This document shows, in pieces, positions 35,449-44,534 of a stretch of 64,000 nt of DNA; the first letter of the stretch is position 1, and each line of letters opens with the position of its first letter. Made by a program: the position numbers and the translations under genes. The stretch covers positions 1 through 64,000 of the forward strand of contig JACKOY010000003.1 of NCBI GenBank assembly GCA_024233935.1. Direction: 5' to 3'. Source of the stretch: Spirochaetales bacterium. Lineage in GTDB: Bacteria > Spirochaetota > Leptospiria > Leptospirales > Leptonemataceae. The notes below the pieces were generated by a model. That model worked only from the letters and a program-made list of their open reading frames with translations. It had not been told where the DNA came from and did not search any database.

Positions 35449-36726
35449 CTAATCGCCCCCGGTGCGGCCGGAAAGCACACCACCCGTCTTCCCGGCCACG
35501 ATTTCTCCGGCCAGACGGCGCGCTTCCCGGTCGGCTTCCAGAAAATGGCCCAGCTCGGAAGTGTCCTGGATGGACGATTTTTCGAGGACCTCGGCCAGCA
35601 AACGCGCTATGGCCCGAAACGAGATACGATCCTCGAGAAAAAAGCGCACCAGTTCCTCGTTGGCCGCATTCAGGATGGCCGGGGCCGTTCCACCCCTACG
35701 CCCGGCATCCAGACAAATTTGAAATCCGGGATAACGAGCCAGATCCACTTCCTGAAAACTCAGGTCCGGCCAGGCCGGAGGCGTCGCCGCCATCGTATGC
35801 CGCCGCGGCACCGCCGCGGGAAAGTGGAGCGCATGGGCCACGGGAAAAACCATGTTCGGACTGGAGGCTGCCAGCAAAAAGCCGCCATCGGTCGTTTCGA
35901 TCATTCCGTGCACGAAGCTGTCTTTGTGCACGTAGACGCCCAGGTCATCGTACGGGACGGAAAACAGGTAGTGCGCTTCGATCAATTCCAGGCCTTTATT
36001 GATCATGCCGGCCGAGTCCACCGTGATCTTGGGCCCCATGCTCCAGGTGGGATGATCCAGGACCTGATCTTTGGTTACGTGTTCCAGCTCGGCAAGGGGT
36101 CGTTCCCGAAAAGGTCCGCCCGAGGCGGTCAGGATGAGCCGCTGCACTTCGTCGGCATGGCGACCGAGCAGGGCCTGAAAGATCGCGTTGTGTTCTGAGT
36201 CCACCGGCACTATCACCGGCAACTTCCCGCCATTCTCCTGCAGCCCGGCGATCAGGGCCTCAATTGCGGGTCCGGCCGTAACCAGAGTTTCCTTGTTGGC
36301 CAGCGCGACTTTGAGTCCGAGTCGCAGAGACAGCATCGTGGCTTCGATTCCAACGGCGCCCACAAGTGCGGTGAGGACCGTGTCCGCGCCCTCCGCCGCG
36401 GCATCGGAGAGCATCGCCAGCATGCCCTCGTGTCCCGGATAAAACTGCGTTTCCGGAAAGAGACCTTCCAGTTCTTCAATGGATTGCTCGAAGGCGATTT
36501 GGTCGGTGATGGCCGCGCGCGAAATCGAAGCGGCGCGCAACAACTCCTTCAGCCGCCCTACGGAGGCATGCACACTTACGGCGGCCAGGTCGATGGAGTC
36601 CAGGCGCGAAAGATACTCGATACACGTACTGCCCACCGAGCCGCTCGCCCCCAAAAGGACGAGCTTGCGCGTGGGCGTCGCCGCCCGGGCGTTGAGCAAC
36701 TGCCCGATCTGAGGTTTGGCTGCCAC
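35449..36726 (-). CDS. dxr: 1-deoxy-D-xylulose 5-phosphate reductoisomerase
   Basis: Second MEP-pathway step, NADPH-dependent. NADPH loop LLGASGSVGSTCIEYL, LANKETLVTAGP, the substrate/metal segment VPVDSEHNAIFQ, and LTASGGPFRERP. The conserved part starts about 20 residues after GTG 36726, which lies 11 nt beyond the cdsA stop; the ORF formally reaches 36798 but that part overlaps cdsA. Start choice is moderate since no good ribosome site is visible. Confidence 0.94.
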   Translation of the reverse strand: MAAKPQIGQLLNARAATPTRKLVLLGASGSVGSTCIEYLSRLDSIDLAAVSVHASVGRLKELLRAASISRAAITDQIAFEQSIEELEGLFPETQFYPGHEGMLAMLSDAAAEGADTVLTALVGAVGIEATMLSLRLGLKVALANKETLVTAGPAIEALIAGLQENGGKLPVIVPVDSEHNAIFQALLGRHADEVQRLILTASGGPFRERPLAELEHVTKDQVLDHPTWSMGPKITVDSAGMINKGLELIEAHYLFSVPYDDLGVYVHKDSFVHGMIETTDGGFLLAASSPNMVFPVAHALHFPAAVPRRHTMAATPPAWPDLSFQEVDLARYPGFQICLDAGRRGGTAPAILNAANEELVRFFLEDRISFRAIARLLAEVLEKSSIQDTSELGHFLEADREARRLAGEIVAGKTGGVLSGRTGGD

Positions 36727-36737
36727 CCTTTGCAGGC

Positions 36738-37667
36738 TCAGAAGCCGAATCCGAGCATCTCCCGAACAAGCATGTAATAGAAGGCAACCGGCAAACAAAA
36801 GTAGATCGCGTCGGCCAGATCGAGCATGCCGCCGTGCCCCGGAATTGTGGAGGCCGAGTCCTTGATGTTGGCGTCGCGCTTAAAGGCACTTTCGGCCAGG
36901 TCACCGAAAATCGAAAGGATCGCCATGCCAAAGGCCAGAAGGCTGACCTCAAGATGACCGAAGGTAATTTCGCGCACACCCGGATTGGCCCACTCTTTCC
37001 AGCCCCAGACCACTGCGTTGGCTACCGCAATCGTGAAGATAATGCCGCCGACGTAGCCTTCGTAAGTCTTGCGCGGGCTCACCTTGAGGCCCGCGTTGTG
37101 CCGACCGAACCAACGGCCGACGAAGTAGGCGCCCGAGTCCATGAGGATCGGCAAAAGCACAAAGAATACCAGATAGAAAACGCCGCGGGGATAGGCCAGG
37201 ATCAAGAGGCCATGCCCGAGGGTCAGGGTCGTGTAGACAATGCCGCCAATTGTCACCAGAATGCTATAAATCGCGCCGTCAAGAGGGCGCGTCATCAACT
37301 GCGCGGCCGAACAAACAATAAAACAAAAAACGATCAGCAGGATTGCCAGGTTCTCGCCGGGATAGAACCAGTGCATGAACATCGCGTAGGTGGCGTCGGG
37401 TTCAAAACCGAAGCGGGTCTTGATTGTCAGAAAGTGCGCGTAAAAGCCCAGGATGATGAGAATCGCGAACAAGAAGCCCAACTTTCGAAAAGGCGCCCCA
37501 TCGAGCCCTCGATCCGTTAAGTGGTAAAACTCATACAGGCCCATCAGACTGAAAACAAGTATCAAAACCAGGGGTAAAACCCAGTTGAATACTTCGAAGT
37601 ACAGTGCTCCTACGGCGAAAGCGCCAAGGGCCAGGCCCGCCAGAATTCGTTTCGCCGTTTCGCTCAT
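36738..37667 (-). CDS. cdsA: Phosphatidate cytidylyltransferase
   Basis: Makes CDP-diacylglycerol from CTP and phosphatidate. 309 aa with about eight membrane segments. The family signature near the C-terminus is present as KRDANIKDSASTIPGHGGML, but the following D-R-x-D is D-L-A-D: both aspartates remain while Arg is Leu. ATG 37667 has AGGAAAA upstream. CTP comes from PyrG; the gene lies between uppS and dxr as in many bacteria. Confidence 0.92.
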   Translation of the reverse strand: MSETAKRILAGLALGAFAVGALYFEVFNWVLPLVLILVFSLMGLYEFYHLTDRGLDGAPFRKLGFLFAILIILGFYAHFLTIKTRFGFEPDATYAMFMHWFYPGENLAILLIVFCFIVCSAAQLMTRPLDGAIYSILVTIGGIVYTTLTLGHGLLILAYPRGVFYLVFFVLLPILMDSGAYFVGRWFGRHNAGLKVSPRKTYEGYVGGIIFTIAVANAVVWGWKEWANPGVREITFGHLEVSLLAFGMAILSIFGDLAESAFKRDANIKDSASTIPGHGGMLDLADAIYFCLPVAFYYMLVREMLGFGF

Positions 37668-37738
37668 AGGCTTTTCCTGAAAAAACGTTAACTCTCCGGG
37701 TCCGGAACGATGCCGGTCATTTGTTCGACGTTGCCGGG

Positions 37739-38500
37739 CTAGAGTCCGCCGAAGCGGCGTTCGCGACCCTGAAACCAGAGCAAGGCCTGCACAAGATTTT
37801 CCTCATCAAAATCAGGCCAGAGCGTTTCCGTCACGTAGATTTCAGCATAGGCGATTTGCCATAGCAGGAAATTGGAAACGCGCATCTCTCCCCCGGGCCG
37901 CACAAGTAGATCCACATCGGGCAAACCATGCGTATAGAGGTTTTTTTCGAACTCCCGGGCAGGGATCGGGGCGTCTACGCGTTTGCCCCGGGAAAGCCGA
38001 TCCCGAATCACGGCCCGGGCCGCGTGCAGGATCTCATCGCGGGAACCATAGTTCACGCAAAAGTTTGCCACAAGTGTCTTGTATCCGGCGGTCGCGGCTA
38101 CGGCGGCCTCGATCTTTTTGCGACCACGCGCGGGAATCTTCCGCAGATCCCCGGACGCCCGGATCTGAATGCCCAGATTGTGACAACGATCCAGTCGCGT
38201 GTCAAAAAACTCACCCATCAAGTTCCAGATGGCGCTGACCTCGGCTCGGGGGCGGCGCCAGTTTTCGGTGCTGAAGGCGTAGAGGGAGATAACCGGAATT
38301 CCGAGCGATACTATGGAGTCCAGCAGTCGGTCCAGGGTCTCTCCCCCCGCTCGATGGCCTTCCGAACGGGAAAGGCCGCGCTTGCGGGCCCAGCGCCCAT
38401 TTCCATCCAGGATGATCGCCACATGTCGCGGCAACTTCTCGAAATCCAGTCTATGCCAGCGGTCGGACGGATTGTGGCGCGCTTTGGCGGAACGTTTCAT
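37739..38500 (-). CDS. uppS: Isoprenyl transferase (undecaprenyl diphosphate synthase)
   Basis: cis-Prenyltransferase that lengthens farnesyl diphosphate to the C55 carrier for peptidoglycan and O-antigen. HVAIILDGNGRWARKRG with the catalytic Asp, SLYAFSTENWRRP, and VRPGGEMRVSNFLLWQIAYA near the end, followed by WPDFDEE. 253 aa. Located 12 nt after frr. It uses the product of the MEP pathway encoded by dxs and dxr in this window. Confidence 0.95.
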   Translation of the reverse strand: MKRSAKARHNPSDRWHRLDFEKLPRHVAIILDGNGRWARKRGLSRSEGHRAGGETLDRLLDSIVSLGIPVISLYAFSTENWRRPRAEVSAIWNLMGEFFDTRLDRCHNLGIQIRASGDLRKIPARGRKKIEAAVAATAGYKTLVANFCVNYGSRDEILHAARAVIRDRLSRGKRVDAPIPAREFEKNLYTHGLPDVDLLVRPGGEMRVSNFLLWQIAYAEIYVTETLWPDFDEENLVQALLWFQGRERRFGGL

Positions 38501-38512
38501 GGACCGACGGGC

Positions 38513-39085
38513 TCACACCGTCAGAATGGATTCTTCCTTCCTGGCCGCGAGATCTTCCGCCTGTTTTATGAAGGAATCAGTAAGCGTTTGCATGTCGTCC
38601 TGAGCCGCTTTGATGTCATCTTCGCTGACCCCGCTATCCTTCAATTTTTTTACACTCTCGTTGGAGTCCCGGCGCACGTTTCGAATCGCGACGCGGGATT
38701 CTTCCAGGCGTTGTTTCACCTGCTTCACGAGTTCCTGGCGCCTCTCCATGGAAAGCTCCGGCAGAATGAGACGGATGACGTTCCCATCGTTCTGGGGCGT
38801 AATGTTCAGGTCGCTCTTCTGAATGGCTTTCTCGATATCTGCGATGGAGGATTTGTCAAAGGGCGCAATCATCAACATGCGAGGCTCGGGCACCGAGATT
38901 GTGGCTAACTGCTTCACACTCGTCGGAGCGCCATAGTAGTCTACGCTGACGACGTCCAGCATGCTCGTAGAGGCGCGGGTTGAGCGGATTGCCGAAAGGT
39001 CCCGCTTAAAAGAGTCCAGGCTCTTTTGCATCCGGTCTTCTGCTTCCAGACGGATCATTTCTATTTCTTCGGAACTGTCAGGCAT
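38513..39085 (-). CDS. frr: Ribosome recycling factor
   Basis: Splits post-termination ribosomes with EF-G. 190 aa, three-helix-bundle protein with a small inserted domain: FKRDLSAIRSTRASTSMLD, VDYYGAPTSVKQLATISVPE, LTPQ-like NITPQNDGNVIRL, and VAIRNVRRDSNESVKKL. The ATG lies 8 nt inside the pyrH end, so translation is coupled. Confidence 0.96.
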   Translation of the reverse strand: MPDSSEEIEMIRLEAEDRMQKSLDSFKRDLSAIRSTRASTSMLDVVSVDYYGAPTSVKQLATISVPEPRMLMIAPFDKSSIADIEKAIQKSDLNITPQNDGNVIRLILPELSMERRQELVKQVKQRLEESRVAIRNVRRDSNESVKKLKDSGVSEDDIKAAQDDMQTLTDSFIKQAEDLAARKEESILTV

Positions 39086-39818
39086 AGATCAATTCGCTGT
39101 TTGTCGAGATGAAGGTGCCGATCTGCCCGCCCGCCATCAGGCTACGCAGGTTCTCGGCCTTAAAAATATCAAAGACGATGATTGGCATGTCGTTTTCCAT
39201 GCAAAGCGTTAGCGCCGTCGTGTCCATCACACGAAGACCGCGCTGGATTGCTTCCATGTAAGAGATCTGCTGGAAAAGACGCGCGTCCGGGTTGTTGACC
39301 GGATCGGAATCAAAAACGCCGTCCACTTTCGTCGCCTTGAGAATCACCTGGCTGCCGATTTCCACCGCGCGCAGGGCCGCAGTCGTATCGGTCGTGAAAT
39401 ACGGATTGCCGGTTCCGGCAGCGAAGATCACAATGCGGTTTTTTTCCAGATGGCGCAACGCTCGCCGACGAATATAGCTCTCGGCGATATTGTGCATTTC
39501 GATGGCGGTCTGAACACGGGTAACCATGCCGAGCTTTTCGCAGGCTTCCTGCAAAGCCAGGGCGTTGATGACTGTTGCCAGCATGCCCATGTAATCGGCG
39601 GTGGCCCGCTCCATACCGTGTTCGGCGGCCTGCTGGCCACGCAGGATGTTTCCGCCCCCGATTACGACGGCGATGCGCAAGCCCGCTTCGTGTACGAGGC
39701 GAATTTGATCGGCGATCGCGGCAACACGCTTGTAGTCGATGCCGGTCTGACCACGTTCTGTGATGGCTTCCCCGGATAGTTTCAGTAGAATGCGATCGTA
39801 TGGGAAGCCGCTCGCCAT
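39078..39818 (-). CDS. pyrH: Uridylate kinase (UMP kinase)
   Basis: Bacterial-type UMP kinase of the amino-acid-kinase fold, 246 aa. RILLKLSGEAIT at the start, VVIGGGNILRG, DYMGMLATVINALALQ, and AAGTGNPYFTTDTTAALRA. Makes UDP, feeding UTP to PyrG. Position between tsf and frr is the classic arrangement. Confidence 0.96.
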   Translation of the reverse strand: MASGFPYDRILLKLSGEAITERGQTGIDYKRVAAIADQIRLVHEAGLRIAVVIGGGNILRGQQAAEHGMERATADYMGMLATVINALALQEACEKLGMVTRVQTAIEMHNIAESYIRRRALRHLEKNRIVIFAAGTGNPYFTTDTTAALRAVEIGSQVILKATKVDGVFDSDPVNNPDARLFQQISYMEAIQRGLRVMDTTALTLCMENDMPIIVFDIFKAENLRSLMAGGQIGTFISTNSELIYA

Positions 39819-39830
39819 GTCCGCTGGCCC

Positions 39831-40424
39831 TTATCCTACCTGGTAGCGCGCAAAACGCGCGACCGAGATATTCTCTCCAAAACGAGAGATGTGCTCTTTG
39901 ATCAAATCGCCAATGGTGGTCTTGGGCTCTTTTACGAAGGGCTGCTCAAGCAGGCAGACTTCAGAGTAGTATTTCTTGAGCTTGCCAGGAAGAATCTTTT
40001 CGATCACGTCGGCGGGTTTGCCTTCTTTTTCCAGCTGCTCGCGATGGATGGCGGACTCTTTTTCAATCAGTTCCTGATCGAGCTCTTCGGGCCGTATTGC
40101 CAGAGGATTCTGGGCCGCTATCTGCATGGCGATGTCGCGACCAAGGGCCTCGAAATCTTCGTTACGCGCCACAAAATCGGTTTCGCAATTGAGTTGAACC
40201 AGAACCCCAATGCTGCCTTCGCCGTGGATGTAAGAAACGACACGCCCAACGGCGGTTTCCCGATCCATTCGCTTGGAAGCCTTTGCCAGTCCTTTCTTGC
40301 GCAGGGCTTCCGCGGCCTGCTCAATATCCCCTTCGGTTTCGGCGAGGGCCTTTTTGCAATCCATCATGCCCGCGCCACTGAGTTCGCGGAGCTTCTTGAT
40401 GTCGTCAGTAGAAATTGCTGCCAT
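39831..40424 (-). CDS. tsf: Elongation factor Ts
   Basis: Nucleotide exchange factor for EF-Tu. The N-terminal UBA-like region has IKKLRELSGAGMMDCKKAL, and the core has VLVQLNCETDFVARN. 197 aa, i.e. the short one-subdomain-core form. The ORF extends upstream to 40511 into rpsB; ATG 40424 (MAAISTDDIKK) is the family start, with GGAG some 10 nt upstream and 7 nt after the rpsB stop. Confidence 0.96.
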   Translation of the reverse strand: MAAISTDDIKKLRELSGAGMMDCKKALAETEGDIEQAAEALRKKGLAKASKRMDRETAVGRVVSYIHGEGSIGVLVQLNCETDFVARNEDFEALGRDIAMQIAAQNPLAIRPEELDQELIEKESAIHREQLEKEGKPADVIEKILPGKLKKYYSEVCLLEQPFVKEPKTTIGDLIKEHISRFGENISVARFARYQVG

Positions 40425-40431
40425 TGCTGTG

Positions 40432-41397
40432 TTACTCCGATTCCTTCGATTCAGTGGGCTCGGCAGGCTCCACCTTTGCCGCGGCGTCCCCGGCCTCGGC
40501 GCCCTCCGCACGGGCGGCCTCGCGCGCTGCCGCTGCGCCTGGCTCGTCTCGAATAAATTCGCCCGACTCGTCGTACTCGCCCTGATATTTCAGAGACTCA
40601 CCCTCTTTGATCGACTCGGGATCCAGGGTGGCATCGTCGTCGGTGAACTCGGCGCCCGAGACAATACCCTGAGTGCCTTCGATTACGGCGTCGGCCATGG
40701 TCTGCAGAAAAAGGGAGATCGCACGAATGGCGTCGTCGTTGCCCGGAATCGGAAAATGCACCAGATCGGGATTGCAATTGGAGTCCACGACCGCGAAAAC
40801 CTTGATACCGAGTTTGCGTGCTTCGCTTACCGCGATGGACTCCTTGCTGGGGTCGATCACGAACATAATTTCGGGTAGAGCCTGCATATCACGAATGCCG
40901 GCCAGGTTCTTACGCAGCTTTTCCAGCTCACGGGAAAGGTCCAGAGCCTCTTTCTTTGTGCGCGCCTCTTGCTCGAAGGTGCCACTCTCTTCCATGGCCT
41001 CGAGCTTTTTCATGCGCGCAATGGAACGCTTCACAGTCGTCCAGTTGGTCAGAAGGCCGCCCGGCCAGCGATTGTTCATGTAGAACATGCCGCAACGTTT
41101 CGCTTCCCTTTCGATTGCGGAACGGGCTTGCTTCTTCGTGCCTACGAAGAGCACCTTTTCTCCGCGGTGCGTCAGTTCACGCAGGGCTTCGTACGCCTGC
41201 TTGGCCATCTGCACTGTTTTCTGGAGGTCGATAATATGAATGCCGTTGCGGGCCGTGAAGATGAAAGGCGCCATCTTCGGATTCCAGCGTCGGGTCTGGT
41301 GACCGAAATGCACACCGGCCTCAAGCAGGTTCTTCATTGAGATGGTCGAAACGACTCGTTTCTCTTCGACCTGCGTATCTGTTGCGTTATCAGTCAT
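40432..41397 (-). CDS. rpsB: 30S ribosomal protein S2 with long acidic tail
   Basis: MKNLLEAGVHFGHQTRRWNP is the family start block, preceded here by about 20 residues, followed by IIDLQKT and FVIDPSKE. About 321 aa in total; the last 75 or so residues (from VSGAEFTDDD onwards) are Ala/Glu-rich and low-complexity, an acidic C-terminal extension beyond the E. coli protein. First gene of the rpsB-tsf-pyrH-frr-uppS-cdsA-dxr-rseP-proS-trpBA run. Confidence 0.95.
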   Translation of the reverse strand: MTDNATDTQVEEKRVVSTISMKNLLEAGVHFGHQTRRWNPKMAPFIFTARNGIHIIDLQKTVQMAKQAYEALRELTHRGEKVLFVGTKKQARSAIEREAKRCGMFYMNNRWPGGLLTNWTTVKRSIARMKKLEAMEESGTFEQEARTKKEALDLSRELEKLRKNLAGIRDMQALPEIMFVIDPSKESIAVSEARKLGIKVFAVVDSNCNPDLVHFPIPGNDDAIRAISLFLQTMADAVIEGTQGIVSGAEFTDDDATLDPESIKEGESLKYQGEYDESGEFIRDEPGAAAAREAARAEGAEAGDAAAKVEPAEPTESKESE

Positions 41398-41420
41398 ATA
41401 CTCTGCTTCGTTTCAATTTC

Positions 41421-41684
41421 TCAACCCGCGCCCGGACCCTTCTTTACCCGTCGATACAGGTAGTAACCAGACGCCAGCAATCCCAGAAGCGCCCCGGGGG
41501 TCAGTTGCACCTCCAGTCGCTTCACAATGTAAAAATCGTCCGCCAGGAGCAGTGGCTCTCCGAAGAGTTCCACGTTCAACCAGGTCAGACCGAACACCTG
41601 CTCTATCAGAGATCCGAGGACCGCGCCGATGAGCAGCCCCAGAACAAGAACGATCAGGACAAAACCGATGGAGTATTTCACCAT
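41421..41684 (-). CDS. Small membrane protein (DUF4321-like)
   Basis: 87 aa with two hydrophobic segments: FVLIVLVLGLLIGAVLGSLIEQ at the N-terminus and LTPGALLGLLASGYYLYRR at the C-terminus. The pattern of two helices with a GA/LG core resembles DUF4321, but I am not certain. It lies 23 nt upstream of rpsB and is probably its operon leader gene. Confidence 0.65.
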   Translation of the reverse strand: MVKYSIGFVLIVLVLGLLIGAVLGSLIEQVFGLTWLNVELFGEPLLLADDFYIVKRLEVQLTPGALLGLLASGYYLYRRVKKGPGAG

Positions 41685-41748
41685 CTTACGTTTTGTCGCG
41701 CCAGATTTTCGACAGCGACACCTCCGTCAATTTAATTCGGTGGTCCCA

Positions 41749-43299
41749 TCAGACAGGAAAGATGCCGTGCTTGCGCTCCGGACGCAGGACCTGCCGGGAC
41801 CAGGCCAGCTGGATAGCCCGATAGATCCTTTCGGGGGTCTGCCGGGGGTCAATGACATCGTCTATTCCAAAGAGCGCCGCGGCCCGCTCCGGGCTGACCT
41901 CGGCACGGTAGGTCGCCTCCAGGCGCTCTCGCTCGGCCACCGCCTCTTCGCTTGCCAGGGCAGCCAGGCGATTGCCGTACATGATATTGACCGCGCCCTC
42001 GGCACCCATCAGCGCGATTTCGGCCGTAGGCCAGGCTGCTATGTAGTCCGGCTCGTAGGCCCGGCCACACATGACGAAGTAGCCGGCGCCGTAGGCCTTA
42101 CGAACCACGATTGTAATTTTGGGAACCGTGGCCCGGCTAACAGCAAAAAGCATCTTTGCCCCGTGACGAATGATGCCGGCCCGCTCCACGCGACTGCCGA
42201 CCAGAAATCCCGGCACGTCCTGCAAGAAGAGCAACGGAATGCCAAAGGCATCGCAAAGGCTGACGAAGCGCGCCGCTTTCACCGAGCTGTCATTTTCGAG
42301 CACACCCCCCAGGACCATGCTCTGGTTGGCCACAATGCCAAAGGGGTAACCACCGATGCGCGCAAAGCACGTAATAATCGACCGACCGAATTCGTGCATG
42401 TAGGGCAACGTCTCGGCGCCATCGACCAGTAGATCGATTACGGCCTGCATGTCGAAGGCGGTCGAGGCATCGTCCGGGATGATGTCCAAAAGCGCGTCGC
42501 CCACCGGGTTCGGACAGCGTAACGCACCGAGGGGTGGAGCTTCTTTGCTGGAAGCCGGAAAATACGAAAGATACCGGCGCACAAGATCGAGCGCGCCGGC
42601 GTCGTCGTCGGCCGCCATGTGCGCCACGCCCGAACGCGCGAGATGCACGGCCGAGCCGCCCAACTCCTGCTCGCTGACCTCTTCGTTCAGCACCGCCTTC
42701 ACCAGCGGCGGACCGCCCAGGGCCAGAGTGCCCTGTTCGCGCACCATAATCACGACGTCGCTCAGCGCTGGAATGTAGGCCGTGCCGGCAGCACCCGGCC
42801 CCAACACGACGCTCACCTGGGGCACAACACCGCTCAGAGTGACCTGTTCGCGAAATAAATACCCGGTCGTCGCAAAGAAGCTCCCGCCCAGTTCCTGCAC
42901 CCGCGCGCCCCCGGAATCGATCAGCCAGATGACGGGGCGGCGGTGCCGCAGGGCCAGGTCCCGAATGCGGGCACACTTCTCTTCTCCGGTACGTCCCATG
43001 GTACCGGCAAGTACGGTGAAATCATAGCCGATTACGAAACACTGACGGCCTTCGATGTCGCCCCAGCCAACGACCACGCCATCGGCCGGAACCTTGCGGT
43101 CTTTGAGTTCCGCGGTGAGCCCACAGTGGTCTGCGAGCAGGCCAATTTCCAGAAAACTTCCGGGGTCAAAGAGTCGATCGATGCGCTCGCGTACGTTGAG
43201 ACGTCCTTTCGTACGCTGCCGCTCCAGGGCTTTGGGGCCACCCATGCCCCGGGCCTGGGCCCGCAGGCGTTCCAATTCTGCAATGCGTTCGCGCTTCAA
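41749..43299 (-). CDS. Acyl-CoA carboxylase carboxyltransferase subunit, methylcrotonyl-CoA type
   Basis: 516 aa, two carboxyltransferase halves. N-terminal half with KGRLNVRERIDRLFDPGSF and GGARVQELGG; C-terminal half with FLQDVPGFLVGS and MCGRAYEPDYIAAWP. This layout (with MGAEGAVNIMYG) is that of the beta subunit of methylcrotonyl-CoA or propionyl-CoA carboxylase. The overlap (4 nt) with an isovaleryl-CoA-dehydrogenase-like gene points to methylcrotonyl-CoA in leucine breakdown; geranyl- or propionyl-CoA cannot be excluded. The biotin-carrying alpha subunit is not in the window. Confidence 0.85.
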   Translation of the reverse strand: MKRERIAELERLRAQARGMGGPKALERQRTKGRLNVRERIDRLFDPGSFLEIGLLADHCGLTAELKDRKVPADGVVVGWGDIEGRQCFVIGYDFTVLAGTMGRTGEEKCARIRDLALRHRRPVIWLIDSGGARVQELGGSFFATTGYLFREQVTLSGVVPQVSVVLGPGAAGTAYIPALSDVVIMVREQGTLALGGPPLVKAVLNEEVSEQELGGSAVHLARSGVAHMAADDDAGALDLVRRYLSYFPASSKEAPPLGALRCPNPVGDALLDIIPDDASTAFDMQAVIDLLVDGAETLPYMHEFGRSIITCFARIGGYPFGIVANQSMVLGGVLENDSSVKAARFVSLCDAFGIPLLFLQDVPGFLVGSRVERAGIIRHGAKMLFAVSRATVPKITIVVRKAYGAGYFVMCGRAYEPDYIAAWPTAEIALMGAEGAVNIMYGNRLAALASEEAVAERERLEATYRAEVSPERAAALFGIDDVIDPRQTPERIYRAIQLAWSRQVLRPERKHGIFPV

Positions 43300-44495
43300 G
43301 TGAGTTCAAGGCCGGCGCGTTTGTAGACTTCGCGCGCAATAATCAATCGCTGAATCTGGGACGTGCCGCCGCCGATCTCGACCAACTTGGCGTCCCGCAT
43401 GAGCCGCTCCACCCCGTATTCACGCATGTAACCATAACCGCCGAGAATCTGGATCGCGTCCAGTGTGGATTTTACGGAGGCCTCCGAAGCAAACAGCTTC
43501 GAGTACGAAGCGCCCATGGTGACGCGCTCCCCCCGGTCCAGCTTGCGGGCCGCCGTGTAGGCCAGGAGCCGCGAGATGTACAACTGCATGCTGATATCGG
43601 CGATCATCGCCTGGACCAGCTGGAAGTTCCCGATCTTCTGACCGAACTGTTTGCGTTCGGCGCTGTAACGCAGCGCAATGTCCAGAGCGCCCTGGATGAG
43701 CCCGATCGGTAGACCGGAAAAAACAGCGCGCTCCATGTCCAGGCCCTGCAGCGCCAGATAACCACCCTGGCCTTCTTCGCCGAGCAGGTTCTCCTCCGGC
43801 ACTTCCATATCTTCAAAGAAGAGTTCGGTTGTGGGGCTCGCGCGCATGCCCATCTTTTCCATCGGCTGCCCGCTCGCAAAGCCCGGGAACGCACGCTCCA
43901 CAATGAAGGCCGAAACGCCACGCGCCTGAGAATCGGTCGGACCGGTGCGGGCGAAGACTAAAAACGTGTCCGCAACACTGCCGTTGGTGATGAAGGTCTT
44001 GGCGCCGTTGAGCACATAACGATCCCCACGCTTTTCAGCCCGGGTCGCCAGTCCCATAGCATCGGAGCCATGGCCCGGTTCGGTCAGGGCGAAGGCAGCC
44101 AGCTTCTTGCCGGTGGCCAGGTCGGGAAGATAGCGCTGCCGTTGACTTTCATTGGCGCCTTTGTAGATGTTGTAGCTTCCAATAAAGGCGTGGGCTCCGA
44201 AACTCAAAGCGGTTCCCCCGCAATTGCGACCGATTTCTTCCATAACAAGGACGCCCGAAAGCAGGCTTGCACCAATGCCGCCATAGGCCTCCGGAATACA
44301 CAGACCCAGGACCCCCGCCTCCCCGAGCTTTTCGAAGACGGGACGGGCAAACTCTTCTTTGCGATCGAGCTCGTCTGCAATGGGCGCCAGCTCTCGATCG
44401 GAGATCGTGGCAACCAGCCCCCGGATGGATTGCTCATCCTCCGTTAGTTCGATAACATCGCGCGCTTCGTCCTGCCTGGCTATCGTCTGGCTCAT
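43296..44495 (-). CDS. Acyl-CoA dehydrogenase, isovaleryl-CoA dehydrogenase-like
   Basis: 399-residue FAD flavoprotein. ALTEPGHGSDAMGLAT, NGAKTFITNG, ERKQFGQKIGNFQLVQ and DAKLVEIGGGTSQIQRLII are the family signatures. The usual catalytic Glu of medium- and short-chain enzymes (in the E-G-T-S stretch) is Gly here, while Glu255 in GLDMERAV occupies the position used by isovaleryl-CoA dehydrogenase. With the carboxylase gene it overlaps, this suggests leucine catabolism. It would pass electrons to ETF, which is not encoded here. Confidence 0.88.
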   Translation of the reverse strand: MSQTIARQDEARDVIELTEDEQSIRGLVATISDRELAPIADELDRKEEFARPVFEKLGEAGVLGLCIPEAYGGIGASLLSGVLVMEEIGRNCGGTALSFGAHAFIGSYNIYKGANESQRQRYLPDLATGKKLAAFALTEPGHGSDAMGLATRAEKRGDRYVLNGAKTFITNGSVADTFLVFARTGPTDSQARGVSAFIVERAFPGFASGQPMEKMGMRASPTTELFFEDMEVPEENLLGEEGQGGYLALQGLDMERAVFSGLPIGLIQGALDIALRYSAERKQFGQKIGNFQLVQAMIADISMQLYISRLLAYTAARKLDRGERVTMGASYSKLFASEASVKSTLDAIQILGGYGYMREYGVERLMRDAKLVEIGGGTSQIQRLIIAREVYKRAGLELT

Positions 44496-44534
44496 GCTGA
44501 TGGCTTCCCCTGCCCCAGGCTGCCCCCCGAGAGC

